Assembly (NCBI RefSeq): GCF_001641265.1
Contig: NW_020167530.1
Coordinates: forward strand, 372,001-436,000
Reading direction: 5' to 3'
Length of the DNA stretch: 64,000 nt
DNA from: Pseudogymnoascus destructans
Lineage: Eukaryota; Ascomycota; Leotiomycetes; Thelebolales; Thelebolaceae
Shown here piece by piece: positions 11,640 through 21,225 of the stretch (position 1 is its first letter; every line of letters starts with the position of its first letter). The notes beneath the pieces were generated by a model. It worked only from the letters and a program-made list of their open reading frames with translations, searched no databases and had not been told where the DNA came from. The position numbers and the translations under genes are program-made.

Positions 11640-11994
11640 ATAGTTCTGCAGTCTCGTGATCCATCTGAGGATGGAGGGGGGAGGGTGAGGAAGGGCGGGT
11701 AGCGCGATTATAGTCTCCCTCCCGCTGTTCTGCTTGCCTTGCCTTGGTTTCGGTCTGTTTTTTGAGGGGGGGGTTGTGGGCGGGTAGGGTTAGCATGTGA
11801 GATGGCTCGGACAGGGTGGGTGTGGTGGGTAGAGGACTTGGTAGGTGGATGGATGGACTGGGCTTTGGACGGGAGAAGGAGAGGGAGAGGGAGAGGGAGA
11901 GGAGGACCGGAGGACCCTGTGAAGATGATGAGGGGGGGATGCGGGGTGACGTCGTGTGGGTGTTGTGAGTGTGTGTGTGTGGTTGTGGTGATGG

Positions 11995-12066
11995 AGGGGT
12001 AGATGGAGGGGTAGATGGAGGGGTGGTGGTGGGTGGTGGTGGGTGGTGGTGGGTGGTGGTGGGTGG
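11995..12066. repeat. Short G-rich tandem repeats
   Basis: GTAGATGGAGGG-type 12-mers at 11998-12027 are followed by GTGGTGGTGG-type 10-mers (GGTGGTGGGT) to 12066. No gene is recognised between 11640 and 12250. Confidence 0.85.
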
Positions 12067-12249
12067 TGGCTGGGCAGATGGAAGTAAATTGTATAGGGAT
12101 AGTTTGTAGATAGATAGATAGATAGAGTAAGTACCACTGTGTATGGGTATATTGTGTATTGGGTGATTGCAGGAGAGATGCTGTAGAGGAGGGGGAGGTG
12201 TATGTACTCCTGTGGTGTCTTTGGGGGAGTGAGGAGGGGTTGTGGGGTA

Positions 12250-12735
12250 GGTATGGTAGGTATGGTAGGGATGATAGGGATGGTAGGTATGGTAGGTATG
12301 GTAGGGATGATAGGGATGGTAGGTATGGTAGGTATGGTAGGGATGATAGGGATGGTAGGTATGGTAGGTATGGTAGGGATGATAGGGATGGTAGGTATGG
12401 TAGGTATGGTAGGGATGATAGGGATGGTAGGTATGGTAGGTATGGTAGGGATGATAGGGATGGTAGGTATGGTAGGTATGGTAGGGATGATAGGGATGGT
12501 AGGTATGGTAGGTATGGTAGGGATGATAGGGATGGTAGGTATGGTAGGTAATGGTAGGTATGGTAGGTATGGTAGGTATGGTAGGTATGGTAGGTATGGT
12601 AGGTATGGTAGGTATGGTAGGTATGGTATGGTAGGTATGGTTGGTAGGGATGGTAGGGATGGTAGTTATGGGATGGGATGGTAGGTATGGTAGGTATGGT
12701 AGGTATGGTAGGTATGGTAGGTATGGTATGGTTGG
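12250..12735. repeat. 36-bp minisatellite grading into a 9-bp repeat
   Basis: A 36-bp unit starting ATGATAGGGATGGTAGGTAT recurs at 12271, 12307 and onward for about 8 copies. It is followed by pure GTAGGTATG 9-mers to about 12735, with a few interruptions. Because 36 and 9 are multiples of 3, two frames stay open (repeats of RYGRDDRDG, or of VGMVGMIG). I do not call a protein. Confidence 0.95.
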
Positions 12736-12842
12736 GATGGTATTGTTCTCACCTCACTACTACTATACCACCAATGCATGGTATGCTGTTCCTACAGTCT
12801 ACACCACCCATAGCTATGCCATTCTCCGAATCCCCTCCCTCT

Positions 12843-12900
12843 GAAGGTATGGGATAGTATCACTGTAGGGCTCTACAGTGAGATACTATCCCATACCTTC
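12843..12900. repeat. Near-perfect 58-bp hairpin
   Basis: GAAGGTATGGGATAGTATC on the left is answered by its exact reverse complement ending at 12900. The inner stem is CTGTAG/CTACAG, the loop is GGCT, and one 2-nt bulge separates the stems. There is no adjoining gene and no T-run, so it is not an obvious terminator. Confidence 0.9.
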
Positions 12901-13104
12901 CTCCTCCCTCCTCCCCTCCATCTATACACATACACATGCAACCCCACTCCCCACGCGGCCATCCCATTGGAGCCACCACATGACGCGGGCGGTGAGGGCG
13001 GGCGCCGTTGGTGGTTGCCTGGAAAGCGGATCAGCGGATGGAGACAGTGCTGAGCGATTGACGAATGACACAGGCACTCCCCCCCTCTGATTCGCCAATC
13101 CCAG

Positions 13105-13238
13105 CAACCCAACAAGCCATCACCCACACCCATCACCGACACCCATCCCCCACCCACACCCATCACCCACACCCATCCCCCCCCCACCCACACCCCCCCC
13201 CCCACACACACCCATCACCCACACCCATCCCCCATGCA
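13105..13238. repeat. CCCACACCCAT-type simple repeat
   Basis: C/A-rich low-complexity tract with CACCCATC and CCCACA motifs and C homopolymers. Confidence 0.9.
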
Positions 13239-13273
13239 TGCCCTGCTGCCTAACGCGTCCGTAGCCCGGCATT

Positions 13274-13408
13274 AGAGGCGTGTACATGATCCCGTCATGA
13301 TCCTGTTGATCCCGTACAGAGGCGTGTACATGATCCCGTCATGATCCTGTTGATCCCGTACAGAGGCGTGTACATGATCCCGTCATGATCCTTCCTGTTG
13401 ATCCTGTT
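13274..13408. repeat. 45-bp tandem repeat, 3 copies
   Basis: The unit beginning GAGGCGTGTACATGATCCCG recurs at 13274, 13319 and 13364. The third copy contains extra TTGATCCTG 9-mers. Confidence 0.95.
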
Positions 13409-13959
13409 GATCCTGTTGATCCCGTACATGAGAGACAGACGCCAGATACGACTATAGTTCGGTAGGCAGTGAGAGTTGGGTTGGGGCCTGAGGACGGACG
13501 GCAATGGCGGTGGTGAAGGCGACGTGTGTGCCCAACTCCCCGCTCTGGGGCTGGCGATGATGGAGAGGGGAAGTCAGTACCCAACAATAACCTTGCAGTG
13601 ATTGCCGTCTAGGCGCTTATCGCTGGGGAGGCACACAGCTGAGTGGATACGGGTGCGATGCGTCACATTTTAGGGTACAGTTTAGCACCATCTCACCTCA
13701 CCATCTCACCATCCCATCTCACCATCCCATCTCACCCCCTATTGCACATCAGGAGACCTTCGCCTTCCCAACGAAAAGGCTGCCTGGTGATCCGTCCGCG
13801 CGGCGCATGTCTCTCTAGTTGCTGGGTAGAGGGCTCAAGTCTCTCGGCGAACATCAGGGGAGGGAAGGTAGATGCTACATGTATGCTACATGCCACTTAC
13901 CCACCCCCACCCCCACCCCCACATCCCCATAGCCAACCAGTGATGGGCTGGGAGGTGGA

Positions 13960-14118
13960 TGGGAGGTGGGTTGGAGGTGGATGGGGGTGGATTGGGGTGG
14001 ATTGAGGTGGATTGGGGTGGATTGGGGTGGATTGGATTGGATTGGGGTGGATTGGATTGGAGTGGATGGGAGTGGATTGGAGGTGGATGGAGATGGATAG
14101 AGGTGGATTGGAGTAGAG
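13960..14118. repeat. GGTGGATTG-type 10-mer repeat
   Basis: Degenerate tandem array of GGGTGGATTG and GGAGGTGGAT units. No coding meaning is inferred. Confidence 0.85.
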
Positions 14119-14198
14119 GGATGGTATGCATGATGTATCAACGCTGTTCCATTGACATGGCAGTCTGTATGTAGCAGTCTGTATGTGGCAGTCTGTAT

Positions 14199-14392
14199 GT
14201 ATCAGTCTGTATCTAGAGTCTGTATCTAGAGTCTGTATCTAGAGTCTGTATCTAGAGTCTGTATCTAGAGTCTGTATGTAGAGTCTGTATCTAAGTCTGT
14301 ATCTAGAGTCTGTATCTAGAGTCTGTATCTAGAGTCTGTATCTAGAGTCTGTATCTAGAGTCTGTATCTAGAGTCTGTATCTAGCAGTCTGT
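14199..14392. repeat. 13-bp tandem repeat, about 14 copies
   Basis: GTCTGTATCTAGA repeats head to tail with few variants. It is preceded by looser GCAGTCTGTATGT copies from 14160. Confidence 0.95.
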
Positions 14393-15361
14393 TGGCTGTT
14401 GCTGACAGAGTATGGCTTACTATATGGTAGTGGATGGTAATTGACTCTTTCTTGACATCCGCCAGGCTTTAGGCTTCCTTTGCCCCAACACGGCCGCCAC
14501 TCCAAGTTTACTCACTTCCCAATCCACTCACCCACCGCCGCCGAGCATATGAATCACATCCGCCTAGAATCAAATACGCTGCTCACGCCCACGCCGACCA
14601 GACGACCACATTCACACACAACCCAACTATCGCCAGCCCACTCAACTGGCCCATCCACCCATCCATCTATCCATCTATCCATCTATCCATCCACCCACCA
14701 TCTATCCATCCAGTCCATTCCACAATATCTTACACCACCACCACCACTATAAGACACCGCCTCCTCCCTCTCCCTCCAACCCTTCCCCTTCCCCTTCCCC
14801 TTCTCCTCCGCTCCCCCACTACCTACTTATTACTCGACCATTCAAAAACTCAAAAATTCAAACGACCGCCCGCCTTGCCTCCTTACTTAACGACGTCGGC
14901 CTGCCTATCCCACCTTTGCCACTTTCCACGCACCCACGCATCCCGCTGCTACCTCCACTACGGCCACCCAAGACTGCCCACCGACCCGCCAACAGAACAA
15001 AGAAACCCCAAACGCATCCCTCCGCTTCCATAAACCCCCAGAACCCGCCACAACAACCTCGCTCCAACATCATCATCGCACATTTTGTCCTCCTGCATTT
15101 ACGCGACAAGGACTACGATTCCAGGCTGACCATTTTCTTTCCGCTGTCGGATTGGATTGAAGGTCACATCTCCGCCCACCTCACTTGCGTGGCGCGGCGG
15201 ATGACAAACCCCAACGGCTGCCTTCCATTGCCTTCTCGGGACGGGCTTAGGAAGTAATCCTTCGCTCTTAACATCGTCGTCATCTCTCTTCGATCAATCC
15301 AGTCCATCAATCACATCGAAAACCTTCTACAATCCTACAAACGCACAATCGCCACATCGCA
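14393..15361. promoter_or_regulatory. Upstream region/5' leader of the SWIRM gene
   Basis: No gene is recognised. It contains an ATCCATCT repeat (14655-14712) and a strong pyrimidine tract (about 14755-14820, CCTTCCCCTTCCCC), typical of fungal promoters and leaders. Open stretches at 14480-14752 and 14916-15257 look like chance or possible upstream ORFs. Confidence 0.4.
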
Positions 15362-16498
15362 ATGGCGACCAACAACCCCCACAAGCAGCTCGCCATGAGC
15401 GCCCTCATGTCGCCACCTGAAGCGACGCCCTACGACCGCTTCCCGACCGCAGAACTCCTCTCCTCCTCACCCTCAGCGGGCGACTCCCGCAAGAAATCGT
15501 CAATCGGAGCGAAGTTGCAATTCCTCTCGCCACCCGTGTCGCCCGACACACCCACGACAGCGGGTCCCTCCTCCTCCCCCGCAACCTTCGACTCGCGAAT
15601 CCGCGACCCAATCCTCTACCCCCCCACCGCAACAGAGAGCGACCACATCCCCCAACCTCCCCTCTTCGCCCCCTCGCCGCAACCCCAAACCCCGACGCAC
15701 ACCCACGACTCCCCCACCAACCGCCTCGTGGACCAACACATCTCCCACGCCCACCGCAAACACCTCTTCCGCGCCACCTCGCCCCCCGACCGCTCCGACT
15801 ACATCCTCGCCATCGAGTTCCGCTCCCAGGTCATGCGCAACTACATCCGTGACCCGGACGCCTACCTCGCCCGCGAGCGCAAGTACCTCATCGACGCCTC
15901 GCGCATCCGCGCTGCCGCCACCTCCTCCCGGTCGCCCGCCAAATCCTCACCCCGCAGCAACAACAACAACAACAGGGCCTACCCGGCCCTCGCACCCAGC
16001 CCCGCCGGCGTATTGGCCTCGCGACCGCGGGCGCCGCCGAAGCCCCGCGCGAAGCCGAGGAGAGATAGGACGGCGACGCCGGATGCGCCGAGTCGGAGCC
16101 GCAATACGGGGACGTGCACGAGGGAGGATAAGGAGTTTCATCTCCTCCCCGATCTGTGCCCGGTGATTGGGTCGCGCTTGCGACCTAATGCTTTGAAGGT
16201 CGAATGGAAGGGCGCGCCGCTGGATTTGTCTGCGGATCCGCACCGGGCGCTGCTGGATCCGGAGGAGGTTTTTCTGGCTGCTAATCTGAGGCTCGATTGC
16301 GCGACGTACTTGACGAGTAAGAGACGCATTTTCGTCGCCCGTCGCGAGTGTTGGGCCGGTACGTGGGGAGGGAAGGGGAAGAAAGAGTTTAGAAAGACGG
16401 ATGCGCAGCAGGCTTGCAAGATTGATGTTAATAAGGCGAGTAAGCTGTGGATGGCGTTTGAGAAGGTGGGGTGGCTGGATGAGAAGTGGTGTGTCTAG
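15362..16498 (+). CDS. SWIRM domain protein, FUN19-like
   Basis: Single exon, 378 residues. The first 290 residues are Ser/Pro-rich and mostly disordered. A helical patch (DYILAIEFRSQVMRNYI) and an Asn run sit inside it. The C-terminal 90 residues form a SWIRM domain: ALLDPEEVFLAANLRLDCA, then YLTSKRRIFVARRE, then FRKTDAQQACKIDVNKAS and LWMAFEKVGWLDEKW. SWIRM domains bind DNA or histones in chromatin complexes. The C-terminal placement after a disordered region matches fungal FUN19/Laf2-type proteins, some of which associate with histone deacetylase complexes. The start ATG has a good context (GCAATGGCG). Confidence 0.88.
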   Translation: MATNNPHKQLAMSALMSPPEATPYDRFPTAELLSSSPSAGDSRKKSSIGAKLQFLSPPVSPDTPTTAGPSSSPATFDSRIRDPILYPPTATESDHIPQPPLFAPSPQPQTPTHTHDSPTNRLVDQHISHAHRKHLFRATSPPDRSDYILAIEFRSQVMRNYIRDPDAYLARERKYLIDASRIRAAATSSRSPAKSSPRSNNNNNRAYPALAPSPAGVLASRPRAPPKPRAKPRRDRTATPDAPSRSRNTGTCTREDKEFHLLPDLCPVIGSRLRPNALKVEWKGAPLDLSADPHRALLDPEEVFLAANLRLDCATYLTSKRRIFVARRECWAGTWGGKGKKEFRKTDAQQACKIDVNKASKLWMAFEKVGWLDEKWCV

Positions 16499-17935
16499 GG
16501 AGGCGGGGGGAGTACCCGGGTGGATGATGGGGGGGCAGGGGACGCGGGGGAATGACGTAGTGGAGGTGCGATAAGATAGCGATTTCGTTGGCGACGACGG
16601 CGACGGCGACGGAATTATCGCGACGACGTCGCTGTCGCGCAACATAGTTGCTGACGAGGTGGTCGACGCCGATATACATATTCGCCACGACACACATGCC
16701 ATATCGCCACAAACGTACACGCCGTACCACACATTACACACCTACCATACACACCACTCAATACACGATACATTAACGACTATGACTGATGTCCACGATA
16801 ACACATATACCCGGAGCTCGTCATCGAGGAGAATCAGCGACGGCTGATGAGATGGACTCTCTACTCACACACTTCACACAAACTCTACTCACTACTCAAC
16901 AACCTTCTCCATCTCCCCTCGACACAGCTCTACTCCAATCACCTCACGACACCCCTCTTCAGATTTCTCATTTGTCAATCTTCTCCTGTTCGATGTCTTT
17001 CATCCATCTACTCTAGTCTTTGGTTTTCTTTTTTATCGCCGGGAATGACGGCGGGGGTTGCATATTAGTACGGGATGGGATACGGAGATACCTTAGCCAT
17101 CACACTGGCTGGACGGAGCAGGCAGGCATACATTGGATCGAGCTCTGGGGGGGAACAATACCGAGCTCCGGATGGGGGTTGGTTGGCTGGTCTTGTTTTT
17201 GCAGCTGCATTTTTATCTTTTTTTTTTATATATATATATTTTTTTGAATTCGGACACTTTATCGTTGCCTCGCCATCTGGCATATCATTCCGTTCGCTAC
17301 GAGCTTTTGCCCTTTTTGCTTTTTGCTTTTGGCTCTAGCTTCTGGGACTTCTTTCTTGATTCAGTTGCTTTTTGTGGGTGGTCGTTTTGCATTGAGGAGT
17401 TTTCTTTATCTTTTTTACACCCCCCGATGGAGGGGGGGAAGGGGGGTGCCGGGTGCCACTCAACGTCGCACGAGGGTTGTCGGACTGGCTTGGGGTTTGG
17501 CGATTAGATTGTCTTTTGCATAGTTGCCATCATGGGAACACAGATACGGCGCGGGGAGCAGTTTCTCATCAAGGGAACAGCGCGCGCTCGAGGGGCAGAG
17601 AGTTTCCCATCAAGGGTGCTGAGCGGGGTACATACATACGCTGAATGGTGTGGAGATTGTGATGGGTATGGAGGGGTGTGGAGGTAGATACAGGCACCAG
17701 CGCGAGCGATGCGTTTGTTTTGTTTACTCGCACAGTATAGCACAGCAGGTACTTGCGGGCGCAAGCGTCGTACGTAGCATACGTATACAAATCAGATGCA
17801 CAAGTACTATCACAAGCACTATCACAATGAACCGTGTGAGAAACGAGGAGAAATGATGTTAAAAGACCGCACTCCCATGGAAGGTACGTCTATCTATCCT
17901 GCCATCATACCATCTCTTGTCCCCATCGCTCCTTC
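16499..17935. other. Long 3' flank without a recognised gene
   Basis: It contains a T-run with alternating TA at 17219-17246 and scattered short ORFs. Nothing codes convincingly. Confidence 0.4.
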
Positions 17936-18162
17936 CGCGTCCTCTTTTCAATACAAGTCGCTCCTTCCCTCGCTCCTTCCGCGTCCTCTTTTCAATACAA
18001 GTCGCTCCTTCCCTCGCTCCTTCCCTCGCTCCTTCCCTCGCTCCTTCCCTCGCTCCTTCCCTCGCTCCTTCCCTCGCTCCTTCCCTCGCTCCTTCCCTCG
18101 CTCCTTCCCTCGCTCCTTCCCTCGCTCCTTCCCTCGCTCCTTCCCTCGCTCCTTCCTTCGCC
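17936..18162. repeat. 12-bp satellite CGCTCCTTCCCT
   Basis: About 13-17 copies of a 12-bp unit, preceded by a 51-bp duplication. The unit is a multiple of 3 and stop-free on both strands, so long open frames appear on both strands (Pro/Ser/Arg or Gly/Ala/Glu/Arg repeats). These are artefacts of composition. Looser CGCTCCTTC units continue to 18400. Confidence 0.95.
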
Positions 18163-18652
18163 CCATTGCTCGACTGGGTCACTCCCGCTCCCTCCCTCTC
18201 TTTTTTCCCCTCGGGCCGCCTCCCTACCCTCGCTCCTTCCCTCTCTCCCATACCCATCGCTCCTTCTTTACATAGCTCTTTCCCTCGCTCCATCCTTCGT
18301 CCCCATACTCGCTCGTCTCCCTCGCTCCTTCTTAACCTCCCCCTTTCCCCATCCCATATCGCTCCTTCCCCATCCTCTCTCGCTACATCGCTCGTTCCTT
18401 CCTTCCATCGCGCATGCCATGGCGCTCTGGCCCTGCTCTGCCCTAGACGCGAGGATGGAGTCGGGAAGGGATGGGTGGGCGTGGGATTGTGGTTTGTGAT
18501 GAAGACGGGGTTGCGGGTCGCGGATCTGAGGATGGTCGCTGGGTAAAGTTCTGACTTGGGGCTTCATCTTCCGCTTGGTTTATGTATGTGTGCGCGAGTA
18601 TGTGATTCGGAGCGGTGCTCTGCGGAGATCGTGTATGACACGGTACCATTCC

Positions 18653-19556
18653 TCACCACCCCATCTCAGCCATAGCGTCCATATCGTCATCAAACTCGTC
18701 CTCCTCTAGCGGCGTCGTTTTGTTCGCCAGGGCCGCTGTGCTGGTAACCGTATCGACATCCACCCCCCCCTCCTCCGCTAGCAGCGCAGCGAGGTCATCC
18801 CCCTCCTCTTCCTCCGCCGCCGCGCCGGGGAGGGGAACAACTGCGCCCGGTCCGAAAATACTCGTCTGCCCTTGTCCCCGCGCGACGGGTTTAGCGACAG
18901 CAGCTGCACGCCGCGGCGACGCGCCATACAACTCCGCTATTGCATCCGGGTCATCATCCGGTACATCAGCGCCAGGCGTCTCCCCCCGCTCCGCCGCACG
19001 AGACGCGAGGTCCGTGAAAATAGGCGCTATCCGCTCCGTCCCCTGCCTCTGCATCTCCCCCTGCGGTCTCCCCACCCCCTCTCCATCCCCCTCTCCCTGC
19101 CCCCCTTGTCCCGGCCTCCCCTCCTCAATCCACCCCCTCCGCGCAACCGCAACAGTCTTCTTATGCCCCACCCCCTCCACCATCCTCAGCGCATCCCCAA
19201 ACTTAGCCTTGGGGTACAAATCATCGAGCCACATCTGGTACAACCCCAGCAGCCGCTCCGCATCGCCGTATTCGTGACCCTTTCCCTTGAGGCGCAGGGT
19301 GCGGGCGCGCTCGCGCAGGCGCGGGATGCCGCGCGCGGAGAGGAGGCGGGTTTCGTCGAGCTTGGGGCGGGGGGCGCGGGTGGGGAGGGTGAGGGGGGCG
19401 TCGAGGCCGAGGGCGTTGTTGGTTTTGGAGTTTCTGGAGGGGGGGGGGAGGAGGCGCGTAAAGGGGGGGGGAGAGCGATTTGGCGAAGACGGAGGTGTAG
19501 TCGTTGAAGAGGGCCTCGAGGTCGTCTGCTTCGGCGGGGGGTGGGTTGGGTGGCAT
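18653..19556 (-). CDS. CSM3: Csm3/Swi3 (Tipin) replication fork protection protein, with an apparent frameshift
   Basis: The core encodes KLDETRLLSARGIPRLRE, then KGKGHEYGDAERLL, then YQMWLDDLYPKAKFGDAL. This is the Swi3 domain that pairs with Tof1/Swi1 to stabilise stalled forks. An acidic C-terminal tail follows (DDDMDAMAEMGW). The natural N-terminus (MPPNPPPAEADDLEALFNDY) starts at 19556 but lies in a different frame from the core. The switch must occur at or near a run of nine C (plus-strand G run 19463-19471) or the ten-C run at 19439-19448. I see no usable intron there. A one-base homopolymer error or a real frameshift is likely. The core frame alone is also open from an ATG at 19612, which gives 319 residues with an atypical N-terminus. 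Confidence 0.85.
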
Positions 19557-19918
19557 GGTGGGTGGTAGGTGTCGAGTCGGCGGCTACTTGAGTGTGATTC
19601 AGTCGCGAACACGAGCGGAAAAAATCCGAGTCATTCCCAGCTCAGATAACGCTCGTCGTGACTATCTCTCCAGTTCTAATCGTCGTAATAATTGAATTTC
19701 AACGTTGCTTGCTCCTCCTCACGCGTAACTCTCAGAAGCGGGAGACGCGTCCGGGGCGGCTCTTCACCTTACGCCTGGTCCGTGCGCGCGCCTTTCCGCC
19801 AGTCCACTAGCGCAGATTCGGCAACGCAGCTTGCACGATTCGAAGACCACGACGACGAAAGACACCCCACCAGCTCATCCCCCCATCCCACCACCGACGC
19901 GCTCAACAAACCGTCGCC

Positions 19919-20691
19919 ATGTCCGCACGCCAGGCCAGGTCTGTCCTCCCCTTCCCCCCAACCTGCCGCGGCCAATTGGACGCCGCAATTGAAACATCGC
20001 CCAGGAGCCGACCGCTGACAGCTTTCTTGGCAGATTCTCCCAATCGACGCTCATCGATACGACCCCCCTCCCCGACTCGATCCCGGCGGTGCAGGAGGTC
20101 GGGGCGAGCTCGGCGCCGTTGCTGAGCGCGAGTTTTTTTATCGGCGCGAGGTGCGGGAAGTATAATGATGATTTTATGCAGTGTAAGACGGAGAGTAATG
20201 GCACGGCTGAGATGGATTGCTTGAAGGAGGGGAGGAGGGTCACGAGGTGTGCGGCTAGTGTGTGAGTGTTCTCTGCTACTTTTGGGTCTTGGGGGTGGTT
20301 GGGGGGGGATTGGGGTGGTGATTGGGGGGGGGAAGGGAAGGGGTGGATGGGCTGCGGAAGTAGGGAGTGAAGGCTAATAGACGCAGTATTGACGATATCA
20401 ACAAGAACTGCCTCAAGGAGTTCCGTCGCCACTGGTCCTGCCTCGATACCAACAACCAGCAGCTGTGGCAGTGCCGCCCCGCTGAGCGCGTGCTGAACAA
20501 GTGTGTCTTCGAGACCCTGGTGAGTTTCCTTATATCTTTTATTTACCTCCTATGTTAGATAGGCGTGTCGTGGGAGGGAGTGATGGACATTGGCTAACGG
20601 GAGGCAGAAATTGGAGAAGGTTATCCCGGATACGCCGAAGGGGGAGGTGCCGGTGCATTTGAGGGAACGACAGATTTACTCGCAGAATTAG
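19919..20691 (+). CDS. NADH:ubiquinone oxidoreductase subunit NDUFA8 (complex I, 20.8 kDa-type)
   Basis: Four exons: 19919-19938, 20034-20261, 20387-20519 and 20608-20691, 154 residues. The tiny first exon encodes MSARQA and splits an Arg codon. The protein reads TLIDTTPLPDSIP, then APLLSASFFIGARC, and has paired CX9C-type cysteines (CGKYNDDFMQC, CLKEGRRVTRC, CLKEFRRHWSC, CRPAERVLNKC). These are the twin CHCH modules imported through Mia40 into the intermembrane space. The end is VHLRERQIYSQN. All splice phases agree. It is divergent from CSM3. Confidence 0.95.
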
Positions 20692-21225
20692 GCGGGTTGA
20701 GATGGAGTGGGTGGAGAGGGGAGTGTTAGATGTGTGTATATAAATTGTGGGGGGTAGAATGGACTTGTATTCGATGATTTTGCTCGCTATTGAATGTGTT
20801 GGTGATGTTTCTTGGGAGGTTGGAATGATAGGATCCTACCTCCCACCTTCTCTCTGAGGGGCAAATGCAGGTGATATGTTGGAAATGGAGGCTATGGAGG
20901 CTTAGACAGTATGACTACGCTTAGAATTTCATATCCTAGCACTCAAATATTCTTCGATTGGATATGCTACAGTTTGCGCAGTCAAGGTAATATTCCAAAA
21001 CAGATTTGAATATAGAACTACGAATAATTTACTCCATTAAATAACCTACTGTAAATATGCCATGGAAAACCAACATTTTATAAAATTTGGCTGTAAATAA
21101 AAATTGTGGGGTATCATTGCCTACCCACCTTGATGACGCCCAACGACATCGCCAAAACCCCCACCGCCATAGCTACCCCCCAAACACAACCACCTTGGCC
21201 AAGCTCACCGCGCATACTCAACACA
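20692..21225. promoter_or_regulatory. Spacer with the SKI2 promoter
   Basis: 534 bp, AT-rich at 20880-21110. No gene. An in-frame upstream ATG at 21106 could extend SKI2 by 40 residues of non-conserved character, so I prefer the ATG at 21226. Confidence 0.45.

Noticed and set aside
12159..12684. Long plus-strand ORFs over the minisatellite (Arg-Tyr-Gly or Val-Gly-Met repeats)
   Set aside because: The 36- and 9-bp units are multiples of three with no stop, so open frames are automatic. No start context, introns or domain.
12100..14400. Direct repeats considered as a CRISPR array
   Set aside because: Units are head-to-tail without unique spacers, and the genome is fungal.
15947..16741. 264-codon minus-strand ORF antisense to the SWIRM gene
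   Set aside because: Shadow of the GC-rich real gene; the plus frame contains a clear SWIRM domain.
17796..18546. ORFs on both strands over the CGCTCCTTCCCT satellite
   Set aside because: Same reason: a 12-bp stop-free unit opens both strands; products are pure Pro/Ser/Arg or Glu/Gly/Ala/Arg repeats.
18872..19507. Plus-strand ORFs antisense to CSM3
   Set aside because: Shadow frames; the minus strand has the Swi3 core.
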